From the NCBI GenBank assembly GCA_017456845.1, contig JAFTIP010000011.1, forward strand, positions 1 through 37,471: a DNA stretch of 37,471 bases. Direction: 5' to 3'. This DNA is from Ruminococcus sp. (GTDB lineage: Bacteria > Bacillota > Clostridia > Oscillospirales > Acutalibacteraceae). Under the pieces are notes generated by a model that searched no databases, had not been told where the DNA came from, and was given only the letters and a program-made list of their open reading frames with translations. Positions 1 through 8,173 of the stretch are shown here, piece after piece. Within the stretch, counting starts at the first letter, position 1. Every line of letters starts with the position of its first letter. Both the position numbers and the translations under genes were made by a program.

Positions 1-1
1 A

Positions 2-724
2 TACTATCCGCTTGAAAATGATATAACATGTGCCCTTGTTAATCCTCTATCTTCATCTGCTGTATCTCAGGGTAACAACTTTCACAAGAGCATATCATTT
101 ATTGATAGTGAAAAAGAGAATGTATCACCTGTAAGCATTACTCTTGAAGAGCAGTTTACAACCATTAAAGACGGCACAGGTTCCGCTGCTACTTATAAAT
201 TCAAGTCCAATAATAACAATACATATCTAACACTTACAAATGGCTCTGTTTCCTTTGCCGCTACAGGCTCTAGGTTCTCACTTGAGTATAAAGATGAGGT
301 AGAGGGTCCTTTGCTTAAATCAGGGGATTATTACCTTGTAATAGATCAAGGCAAATTAAAAGGTGTTAAGGCTGATGTGCTTAACACAGTTACTGCAGTT
401 ACTGTTTATACCGGTACGACTTACGAGTTTAATACCGGACTCACACAGGATAAACAGCTTTATCAGTTTTATAACAGCAAAACCAAACTGCTTGAAACTT
501 TAAGCTCAGCAACTTCACCCAAACTTTTCACTTCAACCAACAGCGACGCTGAAGATACAAGAGTTTGTTCAACACCTGTTACAACGTTGACTAAATCAGC
601 CGGCAGCGATTATTACACATCTCATATTGTAATGCGTGTGTGGGTTGAGGGTACCGATCGAGAGGCAAAAACTCCTCTTGCAGATGGTATTTTCGATATT
701 TCGTTACACTTTACATCACAGTAA
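2..724 (+). CDS. SipW/TasA-type secreted protein, 5' truncated by window edge
   Basis: The frame is open from base 2 to the TAA at 722-724 (240 codons), so the start and signal peptide lie outside the window. A methionine-type start can be placed at 311 (TTG) but has no reason to be used, because coding continues upstream. The C-terminus reads VWVEGTDREAKTPLADG followed by a final beta-strand. This is the same ending as the next gene (IWIEGCDTEARRALVDG), so I read it as a paralogue of that family. The middle holds short repeated beta-rich segments (YLTLTNGSVSFA, YYLVIDQGKLKG) that I do not recognise; a beta-trefoil-like insertion is possible but unproven. Stop and next start are separated by a strong AAGGAGG site, so it is cotranscribed with the genes downstream. 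Secretion is inferred from the family, not seen. Confidence 0.72.
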   Translation, partial: YYPLENDITCALVNPLSSSAVSQGNNFHKSISFIDSEKENVSPVSITLEEQFTTIKDGTGSAATYKFKSNNNNTYLTLTNGSVSFAATGSRFSLEYKDEVEGPLLKSGDYYLVIDQGKLKGVKADVLNTVTAVTVYTGTTYEFNTGLTQDKQLYQFYNSKTKLLETLSSATSPKLFTSTNSDAEDTRVCSTPVTTLTKSAGSDYYTSHIVMRVWVEGTDREAKTPLADGIFDISLHFTSQ

Positions 725-736
725 GGAGGGATTAAG

Positions 737-1726
737 TTGAAAAAGTTAAACATTATTAAAAATAAAAAATTCATAATTATTATCAACTTATTCCTCATCA
801 CTACGCTGATGACTGTTTCTGTTTACGCATGGTTTGCTACTATGGTAAATAACAGAGTTGACGCCTATGAAATTGTTGTAGAATCCGATGACGCACTTGA
901 GCTTTCGTTCACAGGTGCAGATGGTACATGGAGCGGTTCCCTTAATCTTGCTGATCTTATGAAAGAAGGAACAACCACATCTGTTCTTGATTCTATGAAA
1001 TTCGTTGAGGTAACAGGCAACGGCGAAACATTTTACAGCCCCCAGCTAACCCAGAAGAATAACTACGCTATAGTTAATCCCGACGGCGACTGGCCTACCT
1101 CAAATAAAAATCAGGATTATCTTGAATTTACCGTTAAAATGCGTTCTAAAGAGGCTCTTAATGTTTATCTCAGCTCCGACTCAATCGCTTCACCTGCTTC
1201 TCAGGTAGTTACAGGTGCAGATTGCGGTAACCCAAGCTCTTATGCTGCAGGAGATGACGCATTTTCCAAAGACCTGATTGTAGGTGCACTCAGAGTTTCC
1301 TTTGAAAATTCTGCAGATTACAGACAGATATGGATTCCTCGTCCCGAGTATCATCTTAATAACGAAGTGGGTTCAACAGAGTACTCAATGACAACTAACG
1401 CAACAATTAATTCTAACCCTTTCCGTTCAGGTCCCGTAGCAGAGGGTCAGCCTTATCCTTGGAATAACTCTTATGAGCATTATTGCTATGATGAAGATAA
1501 GCAGTTAGTAAGACTTACAACTGCTATTACCTCTTTACCCGATACAGTAACAGTTGTACCAAGCGATAATAGTACTTTACTGGCAACTCTTACAAAGAGC
1601 GGTGACTATTATGTAGGCGAGGCTACTTTTACTATTTGGATTGAAGGTTGTGACACCGAGGCACGTCGAGCACTTGTAGACGGTAAGTTTAATATTTCAC
1701 TTGTATTTGATTCTTTCAGTATTTAA
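737..1726 (+). CDS. SipW/TasA-type secreted protein (core-only form)
   Basis: A 329-residue protein starting at TTG 737, seven bases after AAGGAGG (723-729). Residues 1-11 are basic and 12-29 hydrophobic, followed by Y30-A31-W32-F33, an aromatic-Ala-Trp junction like that of SipW-processed TasA/camelysin precursors. The core ends with IWIEG (300-304) and the DGKFNISLVF strand, matching the preceding gene. The central DYLEFTVKMRSKEALNVYL segment aligns by eye with KYISLDFDL...DVYL in the next gene, so the three are paralogues. There are no extra modules: this is the shortest complete WxEG member and a plausible main fibre subunit. Known family role: TasA and camelysins form extracellular fibres in Bacillus. 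Fibre formation here is inference. Confidence 0.78.
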   Translation: MKKLNIIKNKKFIIIINLFLITTLMTVSVYAWFATMVNNRVDAYEIVVESDDALELSFTGADGTWSGSLNLADLMKEGTTTSVLDSMKFVEVTGNGETFYSPQLTQKNNYAIVNPDGDWPTSNKNQDYLEFTVKMRSKEALNVYLSSDSIASPASQVVTGADCGNPSSYAAGDDAFSKDLIVGALRVSFENSADYRQIWIPRPEYHLNNEVGSTEYSMTTNATINSNPFRSGPVAEGQPYPWNNSYEHYCYDEDKQLVRLTTAITSLPDTVTVVPSDNSTLLATLTKSGDYYVGEATFTIWIEGCDTEARRALVDGKFNISLVFDSFSI

Positions 1727-1755
1727 TTAATTTATAATGGCAAGGAGGTGCTGTT

Positions 1756-3651
1756 ATGAAAATAAGAGAACTTAACATCAAACAAATAGTTACTGCAGTA
1801 ACAGCACTTTTACTTGTATTTGTTATGGGGCTCAGCTTCACATACAGTTGGATAGAAGGCGGTAACAAAGGCTATCTTAATGGCAATACTATTCAAATTA
1901 GTGCAGGTAGCAGCCTTTCTATGATACAGGCAGGCAAGAATACCTCTTCAATTGTTATTCCTACTTGCAATCTGCAGGAAGTATCCAGCGCAGACGGCAA
2001 GAACTTCTTCTTCCCAATGGCAGACAATACCTCTAACAATACTACACAGATGACTTTCCGAGAAGGTATCCCTGCTGACGTAAATACCAAGTATATAAGT
2101 CTTGATTTCGATCTTGTTGCTAACGATAGTGCTGCTGACGTATACCTTGGTTCGGGTACAATTATCCAGTGTAATTTTGATACTGATGGTATGTCAAAAG
2201 AACAAATTGAAACGACTAAAAAGGAAAATAAAAAGCTTTTGGATGCTCTTAGAATGTCGTTTTTTAGCAACGACGGGACTGAGCTTATGGTTTTCAAACC
2301 CACACAGATGCCCGGTATTGATATGGATTATGCTCCGATTACTTCAATTACTGAGGTTGGTGTACCATCTACAACTGAAACTCACACCGATGCATACGGT
2401 GATTATTATTTTAAGGGCGAGGGTAGCAGTACTCCATTATTCGAACTAAAAAAAGGCGAAACAAAAAAAATTACCCTTGCTATCTGGCTTGAAGGTACAG
2501 AATTTTCAGGTAACACAATTGCTGACACAGACTTAAGTATTTATATCGACTTTACCACAACTGTTGATGACCTTATCAAATACAACTTCGTTGATAATTG
2601 TCACAGCCGTGGTGACGCAGAAAAGAACAACTGGGTTCATAACAATATCGAGGATGATGGTGTTGAATATGAAACCATGGTTTATATCTATGACAATACT
2701 GCTTATAGATACTACGCTCTTGAGAAAACCTCTGATACAACTTGGGTAGGATATATCCCTAAATCTGTCAGCAACTTTTATTTCCGCCGATACTCTATAG
2801 ATATAGATGAGTGGTGGAATGAGTGGGAGCCTTCAATGGTAGATATTCCCACACTAAGTAATACATATAATGGGGTAACGATTCCTGAGCGAACCTTTGT
2901 GGCAATTGCTGGTCAGTCAGAGAGTGTAGGTACAAACCTTGATGGTTGTTACGGCTATTGGAAGGATGCAGAGGGTACGTTCCGCATTTATTTTGAGATG
3001 CAGACCCCTTACAGCAACTTGCATTGCTATGCGTGGGATACATCTGATAAGCCTTGTGCATCTACAGGCCAATGGCCCGGTAAGGGGATGACCTTCGTTA
3101 AGAATACCACTAACGGCGTTCTTTATTGTATCGACCTCAAGGAATCTGAAAATATAGCAGGCATACAGTTTAACAATGGCGGTGAAACAAGAGTTTACCT
3201 TGAGAAATTTGACTATGGTGTAAATACATCTGCATATGTTCACTTTAATGACTCTGAAAATGGTGCCAAAAAGGAACCTTTAGGCGCATGGCCCGGTACA
3301 ACCGCTGACTATGATGCAAGCAACACAGTAGGAGCGTATTGGGTTGATTTTACTAATTCAGCCAGCAATCATGGAAATACTTTCTACATCATTGCTAACA
3401 ACAGAAACGGCATTCAGTATCCTGATAGCGGCGGTGCTGAAGGCAAAATTGGTAGAGTTTACAGATTCAATAATAACAGCACAACGCTCGAACGTTTAGC
3501 AGGACCATACGAAATTACAGGTGACGACCTCAATAACAAAATTTTCAATGGTGCTGCTTTCTGGCTCAAGTCAAATAACGAACACGGCTTCTATGTTTAT
3601 ACCGAAAAGGAAAAGAGTCTCATTTACCCCGTAAATGACCCCACACCCTAA
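1756..3651 (+). CDS. SipW/TasA-type secreted protein with tandem starch-binding-like modules
   Basis: A 631-residue protein with ATG after AAGGAGGTG (1742-1750). The signal segment is residues 9-29, ending Y30-S31-W32-I33-E-G-G. The TasA-like core runs to about 268 and contains IWLEG (243-247). Beyond it are three added segments. Residues about 275-365 contain FYFRRYS and are of unknown type. Residues 409-476 form a CBM26-like beta module with QWPGKGM and IQFNNGG. Residues 494-573 form a second one with AWPG at 511-514 and IIANNRNGIQYP. The Trp-Pro-Gly plus 'NN-G-Q' pattern is typical of starch-binding modules in gut Clostridia. There is no catalytic domain, so binding or display rather than hydrolysis is expected. 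Ligand identity is inference. Confidence 0.78.
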   Translation: MKIRELNIKQIVTAVTALLLVFVMGLSFTYSWIEGGNKGYLNGNTIQISAGSSLSMIQAGKNTSSIVIPTCNLQEVSSADGKNFFFPMADNTSNNTTQMTFREGIPADVNTKYISLDFDLVANDSAADVYLGSGTIIQCNFDTDGMSKEQIETTKKENKKLLDALRMSFFSNDGTELMVFKPTQMPGIDMDYAPITSITEVGVPSTTETHTDAYGDYYFKGEGSSTPLFELKKGETKKITLAIWLEGTEFSGNTIADTDLSIYIDFTTTVDDLIKYNFVDNCHSRGDAEKNNWVHNNIEDDGVEYETMVYIYDNTAYRYYALEKTSDTTWVGYIPKSVSNFYFRRYSIDIDEWWNEWEPSMVDIPTLSNTYNGVTIPERTFVAIAGQSESVGTNLDGCYGYWKDAEGTFRIYFEMQTPYSNLHCYAWDTSDKPCASTGQWPGKGMTFVKNTTNGVLYCIDLKESENIAGIQFNNGGETRVYLEKFDYGVNTSAYVHFNDSENGAKKEPLGAWPGTTADYDASNTVGAYWVDFTNSASNHGNTFYIIANNRNGIQYPDSGGAEGKIGRVYRFNNNSTTLERLAGPYEITGDDLNNKIFNGAAFWLKSNNEHGFYVYTEKEKSLIYPVNDPTP

Positions 3652-3685
3652 ATTTTATTAACTTACAGATAAGGAGGTGCCGCTT

Positions 3686-6178
3686 ATGCATTACAGAAAA
3701 TCTAATATTCCAAAATTATTGCTTGTTATTGTGGCACTTCTTACTTTATTTGCGGTTTCAATAGGTGCTACATTCAGCTGGATTGAAGGCGGTGCAACCT
3801 ATACCATTCACTCCGATGAAGAAAATGAACCTATCAAAACCGATACAGTTCCTGATAATGTTGTCTACAGTGGTAAGATTACACTTAACCCTTCAACATC
3901 AAGCGGTATAATTGAGCTTATCAATTATGATGAAAATACAAATATGTACCAGAATCTTTGCTTTTCACCTGTGTCTAGTGTTGATGGAGAGAATTTTCTT
4001 TTTCCAGTAAGCAGCAATGATGGTTCAACAGTATTTTATAGAGAAGCAACTGTTAATGACATCGGTACCAAGTATATCAAATATGATTTTGAAATCGAAA
4101 ATACTACTAAAAAGTGTTATATTGCTTTTGATGATGTGCCTACTATTACTGCAAAAATCGGTAATACAAATATTGATACATCTGCTTTTAGAATTATGAT
4201 AAAATGCGGAGAGGGTGAGGATGATAAGTATATCTTCACAACCGCTGACACAGATAAAACAACAACCGTTGCTACAGGCACAGGCTCATCAGTACAGACT
4301 TTAACAGCGGTTCCATTTACACGTTATCTCAACAATCCTACAACTAAGGCGAATAAGCTTTTTACTTATGATAAGGGAGCAACAGGTAATATTGAGGTTT
4401 CGATATGGCTTGATGACGGTTCTGATACATCTGCACTTCAGGGCTGTGAAATTACCATTGACTTAAATCTTATTGTTGTTGCAGAGGATCTTAGAGCTGA
4501 TTTCTATGCTGTTACTTATAATAAAACAGGTACTGCACTTACAAACGGCTTTACAGGCGGTTCTATTAAGTACGGCTCAACAACATACACCAATCACTTC
4601 TATAAAACAGGCACCAGCTTTACTGCTACTGCAGTCCCTGGCAGTAACTATGAATTTATAGGTTGGTACTCTGACGAGGCGTGTACTAAGCTTATTTCTG
4701 ACAAGGCGGTTCTTCCCACCCAGACTCCTGACGATGATGTTGTTTTCTATGCAAAGTTCCAGGAGAGAAATTCTACAGTAATTTATGTAGAGCCACGTTC
4801 AGGCTTCTCTAAATATTCAGTTTACGCTTATAATGATAATGATTACGGTTCCGATGTTCACTATTACACAGGTGCATGGCCCGGTAGCTCAGCAACACTT
4901 GATGCAAATACAGGTTACTATAAGCTTGAATTTAAGACCACAGACATTGGTAAATTCTATGTAATCATCAGCAATAATGGTGCTGAAGCAGGCAGATATC
5001 CTGCACAGAATGAAGAAGGACTTGAAGGCGATATTGGTGGCACATATCTCTTTACATCACTTAATAAACTTATTGAGTTTGACCCGGCTGATATGATTAC
5101 TATCAATGCTCATGGTAAGGCTCCCGGCGGTTCTGCTTCAGTTGACAGCAAATCTACTGTAATAACACGCTCAGGCAAAACCGTTGCACTTAACGCTACA
5201 CCTGACTCCGGTTACAGGTTTATTGGCTGGTATAAAGATAGTGCATACATAACAACAATCGGCACAAATTACAATGTTGCAAGTCAGAATATTACTTTGA
5301 CAGCAGCTGATGCAGGTAAGACTCTCGACTACTATGCTAAGTTCGAGAAGATTCCTACCCTAACACTTAAGACTTCCGTAACGCCTACTGGCGGCGGTAC
5401 AGCTTATGCTGCAGGTGCAACATCCTCAACTGTTCAGATAGGTTCAGAAGTAAATCTCAAGGCAACTGCTTCAAGTGGCTACAGATTTGTAGGATGGTAC
5501 ATCAATTCCGGCTGTACATCCACAACCGGTATTACTAATCCAACCTCTGCAACAAGTGCAAAATACACCGTAAGCGGTACGGCTGATTCAACAGTTACTC
5601 TGTATGCTAAGTTTATTAAAACTTACACAGTTTCTGCAGAGGCAGGTACAGGCGGTACTGTTACAGTAGATAAATCTACAGTTGATACAGGCGGAAGTGC
5701 TAAGTTTACCGCAACTGCAAATTCTGGTTATGAGTTTGTAGGCTGGTACACAGATTCTACCGGCGGTACTCTGAAGAGTACAAACAATCCATACACACTT
5801 ACAAATATAACTGCTAATACAACCTTGTACGCAAGATTTGAGGCAACTGGCAGAACACTTTATTTCAAACCGTCAGCTGATTGGAAGCAAGCAAATGCTA
5901 AGTTTGGTTGCTATGTATGGGGTGGTGGCTTGAACTCCACATGGTATCCTATGACCGATACTGATGGGGACGGAATTTATTCTGCAGTTATTGAAACTGC
6001 ATATACAAATTGTCTGTTCAGTAGATTTGATCCTAATGTAAGTACATCAGAATACAGTTTCGATACCGACTGGAATCAGTCAGCTGACTTTACAATTCCC
6101 ACTAATGGCAATAATATGGTTACATTAAGTACAACCAACCCGTGGAATAATCCATCAGGTACCTGGTCCAAAAAATAA
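3686..6178 (+). CDS. Large SipW/TasA-type adhesin with InlB-type repeats and CBM-like modules
   Basis: An 830-residue protein. I chose ATG 3686, 9 bases after AAGGAGG (3671-3677); an in-frame GTG at 3677 overlaps that site and is unlikely. The signal segment ends F30-S31-W32-I33-E-G-G. The core runs to about 268 with a relaxed signature, IWLDD (240-244). Modules follow in order: a divergent InlB B-repeat 273-360 (FIGWYSD), a CBM26-like module 364-465 (AWPG 397-400), three further InlB-type repeats at 470-555, 557-645 and 646-720 (each with GYxFxGWY and YAKF/YARF), and a C-terminal beta module 724-830 (LYFKPSADW, FSRFDP, WNQSADF). There is no sortase motif or C-terminal membrane anchor, so retention probably depends on fibre assembly or wall contact. 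Likely an adhesin tip or side subunit (inference). Confidence 0.8.
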   Translation: MHYRKSNIPKLLLVIVALLTLFAVSIGATFSWIEGGATYTIHSDEENEPIKTDTVPDNVVYSGKITLNPSTSSGIIELINYDENTNMYQNLCFSPVSSVDGENFLFPVSSNDGSTVFYREATVNDIGTKYIKYDFEIENTTKKCYIAFDDVPTITAKIGNTNIDTSAFRIMIKCGEGEDDKYIFTTADTDKTTTVATGTGSSVQTLTAVPFTRYLNNPTTKANKLFTYDKGATGNIEVSIWLDDGSDTSALQGCEITIDLNLIVVAEDLRADFYAVTYNKTGTALTNGFTGGSIKYGSTTYTNHFYKTGTSFTATAVPGSNYEFIGWYSDEACTKLISDKAVLPTQTPDDDVVFYAKFQERNSTVIYVEPRSGFSKYSVYAYNDNDYGSDVHYYTGAWPGSSATLDANTGYYKLEFKTTDIGKFYVIISNNGAEAGRYPAQNEEGLEGDIGGTYLFTSLNKLIEFDPADMITINAHGKAPGGSASVDSKSTVITRSGKTVALNATPDSGYRFIGWYKDSAYITTIGTNYNVASQNITLTAADAGKTLDYYAKFEKIPTLTLKTSVTPTGGGTAYAAGATSSTVQIGSEVNLKATASSGYRFVGWYINSGCTSTTGITNPTSATSAKYTVSGTADSTVTLYAKFIKTYTVSAEAGTGGTVTVDKSTVDTGGSAKFTATANSGYEFVGWYTDSTGGTLKSTNNPYTLTNITANTTLYARFEATGRTLYFKPSADWKQANAKFGCYVWGGGLNSTWYPMTDTDGDGIYSAVIETAYTNCLFSRFDPNVSTSEYSFDTDWNQSADFTIPTNGNNMVTLSTTNPWNNPSGTWSKK

Positions 6179-6199
6179 ATTATAAAAGGCGGTGATACC

Positions 6200-6790
6200 A
6201 TGAAAAAAGAATATAAAAGCTTAAAGCTCTTAACGTTTGTGTTAGTTTTTGCTTTAGTTCTTGCTTTGACAGTAGTGTCGGCATTTTCATGGTATGACCG
6301 CACAATGAGAGCTGATGAAGACGGCTATAGGCTTGTCTATTCACAGAATGGTAGAGTGAACAATACATCGGGTGTTACTGTGGTAACATATGCAGGTACT
6401 GTTACTGATGGAGTTGTTGAGTATTCGGATACACCTGTTTCCGGTGCCGTGGACGTTAAAGCAGGGCAGGCTGTATATTTCAAGTCCGTTGTTACTGATA
6501 CTGCAAACTCAAGCGATACAGTGGTTTCTCTTTATCTTAATGGTTTGACATATAACAGTGCTATGGGCGAAAATATTCATATAGGTCTTGTTAGTCCGGA
6601 AAAAACCTTTAAAGAATACAAAGGTGTTGTTTCTGGTAACAACAGAACTGTAAGTACATTTTGTTTAGAAGACAATATAGTAGTTGAAAAACAAAGCACT
6701 ATTGAAGTAGAGTGGTTCATAAAGCCTTCAACTGATTATACTGGTACTTCGGCTATAACTCCGGGTACAATTTATATTGCATATAACTGA
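6200..6790 (+). CDS. Small SipW-type secreted protein
   Basis: A 196-residue protein with start ATG 6200 preceded by AAGGCGGTG. The hydrophobic segment 8-28 ends in F29-S30-W31-Y32-D, the same junction as its neighbours. The mature part is beta-rich and has no WxEG signature; the closest match is EVEWFIKP near the end. It is therefore a divergent member, perhaps an assembly or anchoring subunit comparable in position to TapA of Bacillus (analogy only, no sequence match claimed). Its TGA overlaps the ATG of the first signal peptidase (ATGA at 6787-6790 region), which indicates translational coupling of this substrate to the enzyme. Confidence 0.7.
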   Translation: MKKEYKSLKLLTFVLVFALVLALTVVSAFSWYDRTMRADEDGYRLVYSQNGRVNNTSGVTVVTYAGTVTDGVVEYSDTPVSGAVDVKAGQAVYFKSVVTDTANSSDTVVSLYLNGLTYNSAMGENIHIGLVSPEKTFKEYKGVVSGNNRTVSTFCLEDNIVVEKQSTIEVEWFIKPSTDYTGTSAITPGTIYIAYN

Positions 6791-7356
6791 TGAAATGTAT
6801 AACTGTAAAGCAATTTAAAAGTTTTATCAATAAGCTTATCAGTGTATTTTCTACTATATTATTGATAATTACTTTTTTGCTCCTGATTGTTATGTGTTTT
6901 ACTCGCATACAGGGTAAAACACCTCAGTTATTAGGCTATCAAATATTAAGGGTATCATCCTCAAGTATGGAGCCAATGCTTCACGTAGGAGATGTAATTA
7001 TTTCAAAAAAAACAGATTGCTCTGAAATTTTTCCTGGAGATGTGATTACTTATCATGGTAATTATGGTAGTTACAGCGGAAAACTCATTACACATCAGGT
7101 AGTTGCAGAGCCTTATGAAGTTCAGGGTAAGCTTTATTTTCAGACGATGGGAATTGCCAATGGATATGTTGATCCCGAAATATCAGAAGAACAAATTGTG
7201 GGCAAAATGCTTTTTAAATCTGAATTCTTGCGTATAGTTTATTCTTTCTTTACTACTCCATATGGGCTTATAACAGTTCTCGTAATTCTTGCTTTACTAA
7301 TGGTTAGTGAGTTGTTTGCACTAAAGAATATATCTAATCAGAAAGCCGAATCATAA
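6790..7356 (+). CDS. SipW-like (ER/archaeal-type) signal peptidase I, copy 1
   Basis: A 188-residue membrane protease. One N-terminal membrane segment is at about 17-38 and a second at about 156-175, the SipW arrangement. Visible family motifs are VSSSSMEP with nucleophile Ser59, GDVIISKK, GDVITY, and GKLITHQV with His102 in place of the Lys used by ordinary bacterial SPase I. An Asp (D128 in YVDPEI) stands in the usual last-box position. The Ser-His arrangement places it in the S26B/SipW group, which in Bacillus cleaves TasA and TapA. The start overlaps the stop of the upstream substrate gene, with no separate strong ribosome site. A terminator-like hairpin follows 24 bases after the stop. 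Confidence 0.9.
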   Translation: MKCITVKQFKSFINKLISVFSTILLIITFLLLIVMCFTRIQGKTPQLLGYQILRVSSSSMEPMLHVGDVIISKKTDCSEIFPGDVITYHGNYGSYSGKLITHQVVAEPYEVQGKLYFQTMGIANGYVDPEISEEQIVGKMLFKSEFLRIVYSFFTTPYGLITVLVILALLMVSELFALKNISNQKAES

Positions 7357-7380
7357 TAAGAAATTGAGTTATAAATTTAG

Positions 7381-7412
7381 AAGACAGCAGGCTGGGCTCT
7401 GCTGTCTTTTCT
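7381..7412 (+). terminator. Intrinsic terminator/attenuator between two signal peptidase genes
   Basis: A perfect 10-bp stem: AAGACAGCAG (7381-7390) and CTGCTGTCTT (7399-7408), with an 8-base loop and then TTTC. Only about 28 bases separate it from the next start, leaving no room for a promoter. Downstream expression must therefore rely on read-through or on a promoter inside the upstream gene. Confidence 0.85.
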
Positions 7413-7439
7413 AATAAATTACCGAAGAAGGTAAATAGT

Positions 7440-8075
7440 ATGAAAAAAGCTTTAAAAATTGGTAAAAAATTTTTTGATGTATTATGTTGGGTAGTAATAG
7501 CCGTTCTTGTAATTTCGGTTATTATATCTGTTGCGTCCCGTTTTATGGGCACCAATCCGTCGTTGTTTGGTTACTCTGTGTTTCGTGTTTCAAGCGGTAG
7601 TATGTCGCCTGAGCTTGAGGTTGGTGACGTTATTCTCGGAAAATCTGTTGATGACCCTATGAATATAAAAGTAGGGGATATCGTAACCTACAAAGGAAGC
7701 GGTGAGCTTTCAGGAAAGCTTATAACTCACAAGGTTATAGTTGCACCCGAAGAAGTTGACGGTGAAATAATGCTTCAGACTAAAGGTGTGGCTAACGAAA
7801 TTGCCGACTCACCTATAAACGCTGACCGTGTGGTGTCTGTTGTAATCAGTGAACTAAAGTTTCTTGAGTCTTTTTATAATTTCTTTTTTTCACCTTGGGG
7901 CCTTCTTGTCATTATAGCCCTTATCATAATTGTGTTTATCGATGAGGTTATTGTTATTATTAAAAACTTAACAGGTAATGACGTTAAACGCGAGAAAAAA
8001 GATATCAACGATATTATAGGTCGAATTAAAAATGAAGATGCTACAGATACTGATGCTGAAGTTTCGGATGAATAA
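7440..8075 (+). CDS. SipW-like (ER/archaeal-type) signal peptidase I, copy 2
   Basis: A 211-residue protein with ATG 7440 after GAAGAAGG. Membrane segments are at about 14-34 and 151-175. Motifs: VSSGSMSP with Ser54, GDVILGKS, GDIVTY, GKLITHKV with His97, and LQTKGVAN followed by D123. Copy 1 has the related QTMGIAN; this copy is closer to the family 'TKGDAN' box. The C-terminal tail (about 180-211) is charged and cytoplasmic (EKKDINDII, DATDTDAEVSDE), absent from copy 1. It is clearly paralogous to its neighbours but too different to be a recent duplication. The upstream hairpin suggests expression is set separately from the substrates. Confidence 0.9.
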   Translation: MKKALKIGKKFFDVLCWVVIAVLVISVIISVASRFMGTNPSLFGYSVFRVSSGSMSPELEVGDVILGKSVDDPMNIKVGDIVTYKGSGELSGKLITHKVIVAPEEVDGEIMLQTKGVANEIADSPINADRVVSVVISELKFLESFYNFFFSPWGLLVIIALIIIVFIDEVIVIIKNLTGNDVKREKKDINDIIGRIKNEDATDTDAEVSDE

Positions 8076-8090
8076 CCTATATATTAACGG

Positions 8091-8120
8091 TTGCAAAGCA
8101 TACTTATTCTGTGCTATACT
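8091..8120 (+). promoter_or_regulatory. Probable sigma-A promoter for third signal peptidase
   Basis: TTGCAA at 8091-8096 and TATACT at 8115-8120 with an 18-base spacer, about 53 bases upstream of the ATG. The match to TTGACA/TATAAT is good and the position is intergenic, so the third peptidase is probably an independent unit. Confidence 0.5.
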
Positions 8121-8173
8121 TAACGTAAGCTTGATTCTACAATAGCTTAGATTTTCCTTTAGGAGGAAAGCGG

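Noticed and set aside
2795-3243. Minus-strand open frames opposite the starch-binding-like protein
   Set aside because: No ribosome site and low-complexity Cys/Leu/Thr-rich products; they mirror a well-supported plus-strand gene with clear domains.
4530-5850. Possible tandem DNA repeats in the large adhesin
   Set aside because: The four repeats are similar at protein level (GWY, YAKF) but diverged in DNA, so they are protein modules rather than a DNA repeat array.
7334-7555. Minus-strand small gene overlapping the terminator between the peptidases
   Set aside because: The frame crosses the hairpin and the start of peptidase 2 and has no ribosome site; better explained as a mirror frame.
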